64,000 nucleotides of DNA from Ascarosepion bandense (taxonomy: Eukaryota; Mollusca; Cephalopoda; Sepiida; Sepiidae). A program made the position numbers and the translations under genes. Of the stretch, positions 21,583-31,083 are shown one piece after another. The stretch is from NCBI GenBank assembly GCA_037127315.1, contig JBBBDQ010001616.1, positions 1,451,001-1,515,000 of the forward strand. Reading direction: 5' to 3'. The stretch's first letter is position 1, and each line of letters begins with the position of its first letter. Below the pieces are notes generated by a model that was not told the DNA's origin, did not search any database, and saw only the letters and a list, made by a program, of their open reading frames with translations.

Positions 21583-22860
21583 TTTTTTAATCATTTCACC
21601 CCAAGCAAGGGGGAACCGCCACTGATGTGCAGGGGCTACATAAAAGTAGACATATAAAGTTTTAGACAGGAGGAGAGTGAAGAGAAAGACGAACCAGCGA
21701 AAGGGGGTGAAAGAGAAAGAGCAAGAGAAGGATATGAACACAGGAGTGAAGATAGTTACGAAGGTAGAGAGAAAGGAAAAGAACAAGATACACGGGGTGA
21801 TGTAGAAAGAGTGAAGAGGAAGACGAACCAGCTACAGGGGGTGAAAGAAAAAGGGCAAGAGAAGGATATGAACACAGGAGTGAAGATAGTTACGAAGGTA
21901 GAGAGAAAGGAAAAGAACAAGATACACGGGGTGATGTAGAAAGAGTGAAGAGGAAGACGAACCAGCTACAGGGGGGGGGGAAGAAAAAGGGCAAGAGAAG
22001 GATATGAACACAGGAGTGAAGATAGTTACGAAGGTAGAGAGAAAGGAAAAGAACAAGATACACGGGGTGATGTAGAAAGAGTGAAGAGGAAGACGAACCA
22101 GCTACAGGGGGTGAAAGAAAAAGGGCAAGAGAAGGATGTGAACACAGGAGTGAAGATAGTTACGAAGGTAGAGAGAAAGGAAAAGAACAAGATACACGGG
22201 GTGATGTAGAAAGAGTGAAGAGGAAGACGAACCAGCTACAGGGGGTGAATGAGAAAGGGCAAGAGAAGGATATGAACACAGGAGTGAAGATAGTTACGAA
22301 GGTAGAGAGAAAGGAAAAGAACAAGATACACGGGGTGATGTAGAAAGAGTGAAGAGGAAGACGAACCAGCTACAGGGGGTGAAAGAGAAAGGGCAAGAGA
22401 AGGATATGAACACAGGAGAGAAGACAGTTGCTAAGGTAGAGAGAAAGGAGAACAAAATACACGGGGGGGATGTGGAAAGGGCTGGAGTTAAGTGGTTAAG
22501 AGTATAGAATTGACTTTGCATAGCCGTCAGGAGAGCAAGCATATGGAAGAGATTTTCACAGGCGGGAATTGCGAGAAAAGAAGCTGTTGGAATAGAATTG
22601 TCACCTGAATTTGGTTGGTCTAACTTTAAAAGAATGGGACTTTGATGTCAGTCTGACTGCCCGAGTAAATTCTTGAGGGGGGAAGAACCAGTGATCTAAG
22701 TTCGTCAGAGCAGAAGCCATGAAAATATTTATAGAAGAGACAGAGGGAAGCCACATCCTGCCAGTGAGCAAGTGGCTGGAGTCGAGCTGCCAGGTTGGGA
22801 TCAATCCCATTACAGATTCTCCTTTGGAGCCTGTCGAGAACACTGAGACGAACAGCAGAA
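21583..22860 (-). pseudogene. CR1/Jockey-like LINE 3' part with expanded 3' UTR
   Basis: The minus strand carries the RT C-terminal coding region (22500-22860: FTRAVRLTSKSHSFKVRPTK; the SFFSRxxRL region is readable near 22560-22590) and the family 3' end at 21583-21650 (CACCCCAAGCAAGGGGGAAC and a T run). Between them the 3' UTR has been amplified into the 134-bp array described next. Confidence 0.8.
21655..22480. repeat. 134-bp tandem array inside a LINE 3' UTR
   Basis: GATAGTTACGAAGGTAGAGA recurs at 21751, 21885, 22021, 22155 and 22289, with a diverged copy at 22423. That gives a 134-bp period and about six units. The unit is purine-rich (AGAGAAAGGAAAAGAACAAG, GAAGAGGAAGACGAACCAGC). Units are nearly identical, implying recent slippage or unequal exchange. 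The T/C-rich minus-strand frames (MFFSFLSTFVTIFTPV...) are products of the array. Confidence 0.95.
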
Positions 22861-22929
22861 CAGTTTAAAATGCACTTTTAGAATTCTGCATGATTGGAAA
22901 ACCTATTTCTCACAGGATATATCTGAAGG

Positions 22930-23110
22930 CAAAAATTGAAGGGGAAGACTGCGGGCCACTTACCTAAAGAGGGTGTGTGGACAAATCAAATAACCGCGGG
23001 GGAGGTTGATGGTAAAATGACAAATATTTCTAAGAGCTACAAAGCATAGGAAGTTTTGAAAATCCATCATCACCTACGTCCAGAAGGAACACGTTACAAA
23101 AAAGAAGTTG
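22930..23110 (+). pseudogene. Degraded RTE-type LINE 3' fragment
   Basis: GAGGTTGATGGTAAAATGAC, CTAAGAGCTACAAAGCATAG and ATCATCACCTACGTCCAGAA match, in order, the RTE C-terminal end (L.RATRxRKxWKxxIxYVxK). It is collinear with the fragment at 1590-1760. Confidence 0.5.
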
Positions 23111-23204
23111 GGTAATTCATTTTCTATGACTTAGCCAAAAAATATTTTTAGATTGTAAGAATTTTTTTTAGATAATAATGGTTCAGCAATACAAGGTTTG
23201 CTAA

Positions 23205-23345
23205 TTTACCCATAGCTGGGGGAGAAAAGGTGGATTCATACCTTTTCATAGGGTATTTACGCGTAAGTGAATATAACAAAACCAAATGTAAATAGAACTC
23301 GTCTCCACGATTAACAATTGCGAGACTTTATTCATTACACCCTTA
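23205..23345 (-). mobile_element. tRNA-derived SINE head and first body segment, diverged
   Basis: The minus strand reads GGTGTAATGAATAAAGTCTC in place of GGTGCAGTGGATATCGGCTC, GAGACGAGTTCTATTTA at the B box, then TTCACTTACGCGTAAATACC and ATGAATCCACC. Its 5' end abuts the 5S-like copy that follows. Confidence 0.6.
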
Positions 23346-23352
23346 CATTCAA

Positions 23353-23470
23353 GCATACAGCACGAGGCATTTCCAAGCGGTCACCTATCTAGGCACTAAC
23401 CAGGCCCCAACGTTGTTTAACTTCGGAGATTGTATGGTGACCCGTGTTTCAACGAGATGTCGCCGTAAAC
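23353..23470 (-). rRNA. Second 5S rRNA-like sequence, diverged
   Basis: The minus strand reads GTTTACGGCGACATCTCGTT, CTCCGAAGTTAAACAACG (A box), CCTGGTTAGTGCCTAG and ATAGGTGACCGCTTGGAAAT (C box), ending GTGCTGTATGC. It differs from the 1435-1551 copy at many sites, so it is a pseudogene or an old 5S-derived SINE head. It lies immediately upstream, in the same orientation, of a tRNA-like SINE head. Confidence 0.75.
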
Positions 23471-23990
23471 CCAAGGTGAAGAAAGGCGACTTCGGCAGTT
23501 AAAATTTCAAGGACGATAATTCAAATTAAGCTGAGATTTTCTCATCTGTCATGTTACAATTTCGGACTGGAATAAAGAATATTTTCGAAAATACGTCGGA
23601 ATGCTGATAAGACGTTCCCCACAGAATTCTGATGTTAAGCTATTAGTTCCGATTTCCGGAATTGGGGAGATACAATAACTTTTCAGCATCCGTCTTGGAT
23701 AACTGATTAAGTTTATGTGTTGTTTTTCTTCCAGTCATTTCTACAGTAACTGGGGATTTAATCCGTTTAATCTTTCCACTTTTCATTGCCAAAGACGCCA
23801 TCAAATTGATTTATTCCAGTTTGTTATTATTCGCCTAAACCCGGCTCTTTATCTGGAGAATATAGAATTGGCTTGCTTCCAGAAGAATACTAAACAGAAG
23901 CTCATTTCCATCGCAGTGTAACTTAATACATTTGATTCCTCAGTTCGGTTTCCGTGCAGCGTTGTCATTCGTTTTGTGTTCAATCTCAAT
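23471..23990. other. Unclassified spacer
   Basis: No gene recognised. A 68-residue plus frame at 23715-23921 has no family features. Confidence 0.5.
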
Positions 23991-23993
23991 GCA

Positions 23994-24508
23994 ATGCAGT
24001 TCATTTCGAAGCGAGTCCCATCAGCACGTTTTATTTCGTTACACGTTCGTGTCCGTACGTAGTACAGTTCATTTCGTTGACAGTTTTCTCTCTGAAATAC
24101 AGTTCATTTCGAAGCGAGTCCCATCAGCACGTTTTATTTCGTTACACGTTCGTGTCCGTACGTAGTACAATTCATTTCGTTGACAGTTTTCTCTCTGAAA
24201 TGCAGTTCATTTCGAAGCGAGTCCCATCAGCACGTTTTATTTCGTTACACGTTCGTGTCCGTACGTAGTACAGTTCATTTCGTTGACAGTTTTCTCTCTG
24301 AAATACAGTTCATTTCGAAGCGAGTCCCATCAGCACGTTTTATTTCGTTACACGTTCGTGTCCGTACGTAGTACAATTCATTTCGTTGACAGTTTTCTCT
24401 CTGAAATACAGTTCATTTCGAAGCGAGTCCCATCAGCACGTTTTATTTCGTTACACGTTCGTGTCCGTACGTAGTACAATTCATTTCGCTGACAGTTTTC
24501 TCGAACGC
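23994..24508. repeat. 103-bp tandem array, five copies
   Basis: The unit CAGTTCATTTCGAAGCGAGT to TTTCTCTCTGAAAT recurs at a strict 103-bp period from about 23996. One variable site runs GTACAGTTC, GTACAATTC, GTACAGTTC, GTACAATTC, GTACAATTC, which suggests duplication of a two-unit block. Because 103 is not a multiple of three and the unit lacks stops in some frames, it yields overlapping frames of 63-104 residues that read the same peptide; these are not genes. Confidence 0.95.
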
Positions 24509-24518
24509 AAAGCTATAT

Positions 24519-24845
24519 CAGTCAGTCAATCAGTTAAGTGTCATACGGGATACACGCTTGGGAGATCACATGACTGACTGGACAAAAAATTATCCCTCAG
24601 TAGGTTGCCATTGCTTTCTGCGGTAGACTGGTTGCAAGGCTATAGAACCCAATCTGTCGTATTATTTGACTCATAGCTAGAGAGAAAAGAGACGTATTCC
24701 AACTATTATATTCAGTCAGTCAGTTAAGTGCCATACGTGATACACGCTTTGAGCGATCATGTCTCGAAAGAAACAAGACTGACTGGGCAAAAGATTATCC
24801 CGAAGTAGGTTGCCATTGCTTTCTGCGGTAGACTGGTTGCCAGAA
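24519..24845 (-). mobile_element. Two tandem tRNA-derived SINE tails
   Basis: 24519-24700 and 24713-24845 each start with the SINE tail complement (CAGTTAAGTGYCATACGKGA, GATCACATGACTGACTG or GAAAGAAACAAGACTGACTG) and run into GTAGGTTGCCATTGCTTTCT with GCGGTAGACTGGTTGC. Both lack the tRNA head. Confidence 0.85.
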
Positions 24846-24887
24846 GTTTCAAGGTTACAGTTCTTACAATAGTGCAGAAAATTGATA

Positions 24888-24888
<1 letters not shown>

Positions 24889-24945
<57 letters not shown>

Positions 24946-25352
24946 CAAGATATTTGTGTGTGTGTCTGTTTATCTACCTGTATGCCTGTATTTTTTTCAG
25001 CCCTTTTATTTTAGTTTTTGCTTCGGGTTTGGCTCTAAGTAGGTATAATTGTAGTTCTTAGTCTCAGCCATGATACCATTTACTTAAAGGGCTTGTTTAG
25101 CCTTCAAAAATCAGTTTACGACGAAAAAACTTATTTGATATCGATACCAGGAAATCAAAATTTGACTTACATCCATTCATTTTTCTTTCAGTCAGCGGTT
25201 TCGCTTTAACTGGAAACAACTATTGCTTTTTAGTCTTTCGTCTTTCGTGCCAACGTCCAAAGAGTCTGAGCTCCAGGACCATGTATTAGTTTTAAAGTTT
25301 TAAAGTTTTAAAGTTTTCATTACACCCGAGCAACGCCGGACTATACTGCTAG
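24889..25352 (+). mobile_element. Helitron-like non-autonomous element (family 2)
   Basis: A (TA)n run is followed by TAAGGCAAGATATTTGTGTG, GTCTGTTTATCTACCTGTAT, GGGTTTGGCTCTAAGTAGGT, GTAGTTCTTAGTCTCAGCCA and the 3' end CACCCGAGCAACGCCGGACT then ATACTGCTAG. The terminal GC hairpin and CTAG end are Helitron features. The same family recurs at 38158-38968, 39545-40430 (minus) and 47590-48323. Confidence 0.7.
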
Positions 25353-25399
25353 TATGGTAATATTTTTATTATAAGTTTATTATAAAAACATAGTTTACT

Positions 25400-25475
25400 G
25401 CAGCACAAGAGCCGTTGTGTTTCGATACTACCTTCTTAGCACCTCGTCAGACAGTGAAATGGTTTTTACTGTAAG
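25400..25475 (-). ncRNA. Hammerhead-like motif, probably decayed
   Basis: The minus strand has CTGACGA, a 7-bp stem II (GGTGCTA with TAGTATC, two G-U pairs), GAAAC, a stem III CACAA/TTGTG, and stem I ACTG/CAGT. The expected U before the cleavage position reads C. The architecture is type I; the element context is unclear. Confidence 0.45.
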
Positions 25476-25539
25476 GAATTATTATATATATTGAAGCATA
25501 GAAAACAACACAATATTTTAACAAATCTAGACAATTAAG

Positions 25540-25850
25540 GATGTGCGTTGTGGAGCATTGGATATCGGTTCGGAACGAGAAATCGGGGGGCCGAGTTCGA
25601 ATTCCAGCCGAATTCTATGTATTCACTTACGCGCAAATACCCTTGGGAAAGGTATTAATCCGTCTCTTCCTTCCAGTTATGGGTCAAATAACAGGACAGA
25701 TTGGGTTCTATAGCCTTGGTTGGCAACCAGTCTACCGCAGAAAGCAATGGCAACCTACTGCGGGATAAACTTCTGCCTAGTCAGTCATGTTTGTTTCGAG
25801 ACATGATCGCCCAAGCGTGTATCACGTATGGCACTTAATTGACTGACTTG
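25540..25850 (+). mobile_element. tRNA-derived SINE, full length
   Basis: Head GTGCGTTGTGGAGCATTGGA, GTTCGGAACGAGAAATCGG, B box GAGTTCGAATTCCAG, complete body and tail GTATCACGTATGGCACTTAA followed by TTGACTGACTT. The 75-residue frame across it is incidental. Confidence 0.92.
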
Positions 25851-26269
25851 ATTGAGACAATTAAAGCGGAGGATGTTGGAGATTAAGCTCAGCTAAGCAA
25901 TAGGAAATCGAGTCATGATAGATGAAATTTGATTGGGAGAGTAAAGGGAGACTTAAAATGGCCCAAACATTTTTTATGCGTGTTATGAAATAAATAAAGA
26001 TGCATATGTTGCATTGTGGCAAATCTGCATAATTATCACATGTCATTGCAAAACGGTTACTGAATTTTCTTTAAGTTATATTTCAATAGACAAGAGATAA
26101 AGACAAGTAAGTTTTTTTTTTTTTTTTTGTTGCTTTTTTTTTTAAAATACACTTCACGTCAAACATATGTAAACGACTAAGTGGGTGAGCTATCGGTTAA
26201 GTTGCAACAAATTAAATCATCAAAAGGAGGAGGAATCGATCAATATATGCTAGGGGATAGATTGTAGAA

Positions 26270-26840
26270 GTCTTCTTCATCTTCTATGTGTCATGTCCTT
26301 TCAGGACGTAGGCGATCATGGCTTTCCACGTTTCCCTATCCCTGGTGGCTCTGAGCACGCCTTCTCCTGTTACACCGCGCAACCGCCGTTCTGTCATCAG
26401 CCTGATCAGGCCCTTCAAATATGTTATCCGCGGTTTTCCCCTGTCTCTTTCCCCACTATATCTGGCCTGTTAGTATCAGGTTCTCCAAGCCCTCTTTCCT
26501 CATTGCATGTCCCAGGAACTTTAGCTGTCTCTTCCTGATGCTCAGTATTAATTTCCTTTTTGTTTCCATCATTTCCAAAACCTCATCATTGCTCACATGC
26601 TTGATCCATGATATCCGCAGCATCCTTCTGTAGAACCACATTTCAGTTGCTTCAAGTTTTTCCCTCATCTTTGATGATATTGTACAGCATTCACTGCCAT
26701 ATTGAAGAACTGACATCACATAGCAATCCAGTGCTCTCTTCTTTGTTTCTAGTGAAATTGTCCTGTGTCTTAATACTTCACTCAGCTCCTGGAATGCATT
26801 ATTGTGCTTTTAGATCTCAGGAATATAAATGTATAGAAAC
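26270..26840 (-). pseudogene. RTE-like LINE, C-terminal coding region, copy 1
   Basis: The minus-strand frame 26456-26719 reads MSVLQYGSECCTISSKMREK, LEATEMWFYRRMLRISWIKH, VSNDEVLEMMETKRKLILSI and RKRQLKFLGHAMRKEGLENL ILTGQI. The 3' coding end to 26280 continues in a shifted frame (ETWKAMIAYVLKGHDT). It is cut at 26840 by a small MITE, after which a second copy begins. Confidence 0.9.
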
Positions 26841-26844
26841 TGCT

Positions 26845-26925
26845 GTGACCACAAAGTGAGGGGTCACTTTATATATTGATTGTAATATGGAATTGATCCC
26901 CCACTTTATATCCAGTATGCTTCTG
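26845..26925. mobile_element. Tiny palindromic MITE-like element (about 70 bp)
   Basis: CACAAAGTGAGGGGTCACTT and GAATTGATCCCCCACTTTAT flank a short AT-rich loop (ATATTGATTGTAATATG). A near copy is at 29608-29683 (GGCTATAAAGTGAAGGATCA ... TTGATCCCCCACTTTATAAC) and a diverged one at about 11415-11480. The RNA of either strand would fold into one hairpin. Confidence 0.65.
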
Positions 26926-27420
26926 TAGAACCACATTTCGGTGGCTTCAAGTCTTTCCTTCATCTTTGATGATATTGTCCAACATTCACTGTCATATTGA
27001 AGAACTGACATCACATAGCAATCCAGTACTCTCTTCTTTGTTTCTAGTGAAAGTTTCCTGTGTCTTAATACTTTACTCAACTTCTGGAATGATTCCTTTG
27101 CCATGCCAATTCACCTTCGGATCTCTGTGTCTTACTTTCCGTCTTCTGTAAGAACACTACTAGAACACCTCGCAGGTATTTAAATTTTTGTACCTGCTTG
27201 ATTTTAGTATCCCCCACCTGTATTTGGCATTTTGGGCTCATCTTTTTCTGATATCCATGCATTCAATTTTTTTGCAATTTATTTGTAGTCCTTTCTTGTC
27301 ACTCTCTTCAGCTACCTTCTGTAGGGGGTCTTGTAGTTTCCTGTCCGTGTCTGCTATCAGCACTGTGTCATCTGCGGAATTTCTTGTTTAAATTGTGACC
27401 TCCGATGACGAATCCTGGCA
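26926..27420 (-). pseudogene. RTE-like LINE, RT palm to thumb, copy 2
   Basis: Minus frames give MAKESFQKLSKVLRHRKLSL, ETKKRVLDCYVMSVLQYDSE, CWTISSKMKERLEATEMWFY. Upstream, in a shifted frame, are SPKCQIQVGDTKIKQVQKFK. The catalytic YADD region near 27370-27382 reads SADD because TAC became TCC. The copy ends at the family word CCAGGATTCGTCATCGGAG (27405-27420). Confidence 0.85.
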
Positions 27421-27531
27421 TAACTTCTAGATAATTAATAATTAATATATCTGTTTATAATACATTGATCACTGTTTTATTAATATCTGAGTAATAATTT
27501 TATACATATGTGTATTACTAAATGTATATTT

Positions 27532-27625
<94 letters not shown>

Positions 27626-27726
27626 AATGCGTAACTCTTCAGAAATGAATTGAGTTCTTTCGGTGACTGGTGTATGTATACACTGATTATATACAACACG
27701 TTAAAATCTCCTTTCTCTCATTCCAT
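27421..27726. repeat. (CA)n(TA)n microsatellite and PLE-end-like spacer
   Basis: 27537-27570 is (CA)n and 27571-27617 (TA)n. The preceding CATTGATCACTGTTTTATTA near 27463 recurs at 54303, suggesting a shared pseudo-LTR fragment. No gene. Confidence 0.7.
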
Positions 27727-27858
27727 GCGCCTATGGCTTAGGGAGTAGCGACTCCGAGTGACACCAAATCGGTCGAGTTTCGATCCCGGCCAGAAGCAAG
27801 TGGATGTGTCTAACCACACTGATGTGCTGTGAAACAGACTTGTATGTGGTGACTAATA
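27727..27858 (+). mobile_element. tRNA-like/hammerhead element, subfamily 2, ribozyme damaged
   Basis: The tRNA-like head TGCGCCTATGGCTTAGGGAG has a good A box (TGGCTTAGGGAG) and a T-loop-like TTTCGATCCCGG. The hammerhead part keeps stem I (CCACA with TGTGG), CTGATG, GAAAC and the stem III/cleavage region ACAGACTTGTA. It has lost the last core A and the 3' strand of stem II. Otherwise collinear with 59977-60116. Confidence 0.75.
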
Positions 27859-27884
27859 TATATTTGTAATTTTGTTTCTAAAAG

Positions 27885-27945
27885 CATATAACTACACAAA
27901 AATTTTCATGTTTCAGAACAAAACTGTTCCTCTTCAGGTGATATG
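27885..27945 (-). ncRNA. Type I hammerhead ribozyme, nearly complete
   Basis: The minus strand reads CATATCAC (stem I), CTGAAGA, G + GAACA (stem II), loop GTTT, TGTTC + T, GAAA, a stem III of ACA/TGT enclosing a 12-nt loop, cleavage site GTA (scissile bond between 27893 and 27892), then GTTATATG. Stem I pairs 7 of 8 positions; stem II has 5 Watson-Crick pairs plus a closing G-U. All core nucleotides are present. Probably a PLE pseudo-LTR remnant; no ORF remains beside it. Confidence 0.75.
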
Positions 27946-28635
27946 TTAAAATGGTAAAAATGATTTATTTTTGAAAATATTAGATGAATTCATGGTTATT
28001 TAGAAAATAAGGGAGTAGTAGTTGGAGGAAATGGAGGTGTGTCAAAATTGTCCAATCAAAATTGAGAAGAATGAAAGCTAATGCTTAAAGAAAACTGAAA
28101 TCTCAAAATATGAAATAAACTGAGGGCTCAATGCCAAAGTCAGCGGCGCTTAAATAAAATATATTCAGCCATTTTCCCACCACCATTGGTTTGCCTCTCT
28201 TTGTCTTTTCTATAAATATATTCATGGTAATTGTCAGTATCAAGTATTCACTTTGGGACCTAGACTTTATTAATTTAACTGGCGCCGATATCTCATCAAT
28301 TTGCCGTCTTGTGGAGATCCCTTGCAGCTCCATACTCCAGCCAAATTTAATCTCTAAAAATTGAATTCAATATCAATCGCCATCAACTGTTTTCCTGGTT
28401 ACTATTTTCTTTTCCCACTCATTATTAGTGTTTCTGTTCCCATTTCTTCCACACATTGGAATTCATTAGGTTTCAGTGGCTTTATCGCATTGCCTGGAGT
28501 GATATCGTTAAAAAAATTAAAATTAATAAAATTAATACCTCATAATTTTTATTACATGAGTTGCGGATTTTGATATTGTTGAAGTAACAATAAATATTAC
28601 GCATAAAGACACACATACACACACACACGTGTGTA

Positions 28636-28674
<39 letters not shown>

Positions 28675-28970
28675 TTTAAAGCTTTATTTGTAGTGAATAT
28701 CCCTCAAGCTGTATTTTATTTCAACTACCAACCTAAACATTTGAGAAATTTAATTAAATAAAATGCGCCCCTCGTCGATGGAATAAAATACTGTTTAAAA
28801 TAAATGGAGCGTCTCCTCAATATGGATATCCAGTAAAATTAAGGTTTAAGTAATAAGCATATGTCGGAGAAAAATAAAATCCATTAATTTTTTTAGATAT
28901 AGGTGTATGAAGTTTGCGATTTATAAATTGTAGCCATTTTATTTTCTTAATTTTACGCATGAGCCTTGCC
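27946..28970. other. Unclassified spacer with (CA)n(GT)n
   Basis: No gene recognised. CA repeats at about 28612-28627 and GT repeats at 28628-28673 form an inverted microsatellite. The small frames at 28103-28333 and 28361-28573 have no family features. Confidence 0.5.
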
Positions 28971-28974
28971 TTTT

Positions 28975-29200
28975 ATTTTTATAATGATATCACCCCAAGC
29001 AAGGCATTTGACTGTCACTGTTGTGCAGGGGGTTACATAGCAGGAAAGTTATGAGAAAGAGTGACAGGTTATAGGGGGTGTCAGGAAGTGGATAAGTGAA
29101 GGATAAGAATACTGATAAGAGTTGAGTGGACAGAGAAAGGAGCGTGAGAGAGAGGATGCAGGTTAGTGAAATAGGAGATGACTTTGCATTTAAATATGTC
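28975..29200 (-). pseudogene. CR1/Jockey-like LINE 3' UTR fragment
   Basis: The complement of ATCACCCCAAGCAAGGCATT followed by CACTGTTGTGCAGGGGGTTA marks the family 3' end on the minus strand. The fragment ends where a (GATA)n tract begins. Confidence 0.8.
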
Positions 29201-29214
29201 TTAAATACGTCGAC

Positions 29215-29234
29215 AGATAGATAAAAACAGACTG

Positions 29235-29288
<54 letters not shown>

Positions 29289-29300
29289 TTGAATTTACTG

Positions 29301-29339
<39 letters not shown>

Positions 29340-29348
29340 GAACAGTCT

Positions 29349-29416
<68 letters not shown>
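29215..29416. repeat. (GATA)n microsatellite in three blocks
   Basis: GATA runs are separated by ATTGAATTTACTGAGATAG and ATGAACAGTCTAAGATAG linkers. The second linker is related to the ATGAACAGTCTGACAT linker at the end of the 6.9-7.5 kb tract. Confidence 0.95.
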
Positions 29417-29418
<2 letters not shown>

Positions 29419-29423
29419 CTTAC

Positions 29424-29607
29424 TTTTTATAATTATATCGCCCCAAGCAAGGCATTTTACTACCACTGTTTTGCAGTGGGTTACATAGGAGGAAAGTTAT
29501 GAGAAAGAGTGACACAGATATAGGGTGTGTCAGGAAGTGGGTAAGAGAAGAATGAGAATACTGATGAGAGTGGAGTGGACGGAGAAAGGAGCATGAGAGA
29601 AGGATTA
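29424..29607 (-). pseudogene. CR1/Jockey-like LINE 3' UTR fragment
   Basis: Same 3' end (CGCCCCAAGCAAGGCATTTT complement) and purine-rich UTR as the neighbours. Interrupted on its 5' side by the 70-bp MITE-like element at 29608-29683. Confidence 0.8.
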
Positions 29608-29683
29608 CTGGCTATAAAGTGAAGGATCAGTTTATATATTGACTGTAATGTTTGAATTGATCCCCCACTTTATAACCACATTA
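29608..29683. mobile_element. Tiny palindromic MITE-like element (about 70 bp)
   Basis: GGCTATAAAGTGAAGGATCA and TTGATCCCCCACTTTATAAC form inverted arms around ATATATTGACTGTAATG. Same family as 26845-26925. Confidence 0.65.
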
Positions 29684-29698
29684 TAATAGTATAGAATT

Positions 29699-29872
29699 TT
29701 TTTTTATAATCATATCATCCAAAGCAAGGCATTTTACTGCCACTGTTTTGCAGGGGGTTACATAGGAAGTAAGTTATAAGAAAGAGTGACAGGCTATAGG
29801 GGGTGTCAGGAAGTGGATAAGAGAAGAATGAGAATACTGATGAATGTGGAGTGGATGGAGAAAGGAGCATGA
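29699..29872 (-). pseudogene. CR1/Jockey-like LINE 3' UTR fragment
   Basis: A T run followed by ATCATCCAAAGCAAGGCATT and the usual UTR (complement). It is the third of four consecutive 3' ends in the same orientation, so this stretch has been a repeated landing site or a tandem duplication. Confidence 0.8.
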
Positions 29873-29994
29873 ATTTCTCCCTGGTCTGTTGCGGTTCTCT
29901 TTTGGTTCATTACAGTTTTTATCAAAATTTACTTTGTCTGTAATTCATGGTCTAAGAAGAATTTCCGCATCTCACTAAAATATGTTCTAAATTT

Positions 29995-30620
29995 TTTTTA
30001 TAATCAAATTGCCCCAAGCAAGGCATTTTACTGCCACTGTTTTGCAAGGGGTTACATAGGAGGAAAATTAAGAGAAAGAGTGAAAGGATATAGGGTGTGT
30101 CAGGATGTGGGTAAAAGAAGGATGAGAATACTGATGAGAGTGGAGTGGACGGAGAAAGGTGCATGAGAGAGGGGAAGCAGGTTAATGAGATAGGAGATGA
30201 CTATTGGTTTTACATTTGAATTCTTGGAGATTGTAGCTGTCGGGGAAGAAAAATAAACGGAAAGTAATTCCATAGGCGGGAAGTGAGAGAAAAGAAGCTG
30301 ATGGAGTAGAATTTGCGTTTACATTTTATTGGTTTCACAGTAAAAGGGTGGGACCTAGTTGCTTATCTTCTTGCTCGAGTAAATTCATATATCGGGGCCA
30401 CCAGTGAGCTAAGTTCATCGGAGCAGTAGCCGTGAAAGTATTTGTAGAAGAGTCACAGGGAAGCCACATTGCACCGGTGAGAAAGTGACTGAGCTGCCAG
30501 GTCGAGATCGATCCCCTTACAGATTCTCCGTTGGATTTTGTCAAGAACCCCTTGGTGGATAGCAGGAGATCCCGACCAGATGTGACAGCAGTTCCGTTTA
30601 AGAATGGTAGGATATTCATA
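29995..30620 (-). pseudogene. CR1/Jockey-like LINE 3' end with RT C-terminus
   Basis: The minus strand has the 3' end (complement of ATTGCCCCAAGCAAGGC), the UTR and the C-terminal coding part. A minus frame 30335-30619 covers NGESVRGSISTWQLSHFLTG, AMWLPCDSSTNTFTATA and NLAHWWPRYMNLLEQEDKQL in shifted frames of the RT thumb. Several frameshifts are present. Confidence 0.8.
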
Positions 30621-30837
30621 TCACGAGTAGGCAGATATTTTTTTTTTTTTTTTACATAGAGCGGCGGGAATGGTAACGAACGCTACGCTGCACGGCTGCT
30701 TCAGACTGAGATTCCAGAACGAAGTCGTACAGACTTTGCTGTTGTTTGTCGTCGCATTGCTGGGACAGTATCAATGGCACCAGTATGCAAACAAAACCGC
30801 AAAATTTAAGTTGCAAAGCTAGAGTTAATATCTAAAT

Positions 30838-31040
30838 GTAATTGGAGTAGATTGATCTATCAATCGCCCGGTTCACACTCCACCCACGTCTATTGAACAG
30901 GTTAAGAGGCTCATCTCTTGTTCCCTGTTTAGGATGTGGTTTCCGGCTTTCTCTTTTCCAATCTTTTCACTATTACGTAGCCCCCTGCACATCAGTGGCG
31001 TTACCGCCTTGCTCGGGGTGATATGATTAAAAAAAAATAT
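30838..31040 (+). pseudogene. CR1/Jockey-like LINE, internally deleted copy
   Basis: 30838-30960 (GTAATTGGAGTAGATTGATC, CGCCCGGTTCACACTCC) matches the complement of 35830-35945, the 5' part of the RT-bearing copy. The sequence then jumps directly to the family 3' end (CTATTACGTAGCCCCCTGCA, CCTTGCTCGGGGTGATATGA, poly-A). About 2 kb of RT is missing. 30640-30837 is unclassified apart from a poly-T. Confidence 0.7.
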
Positions 31041-31083
31041 TCACATGTAAATATTTTTAAAATACATAAATTTAATTTTATTG

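Noticed and set aside
23932..24577. Overlapping 63-104 residue frames with repeated peptide
   Set aside because: Each is the same 103-bp minisatellite unit read in successive frames. No start context or splice evidence supports a gene.
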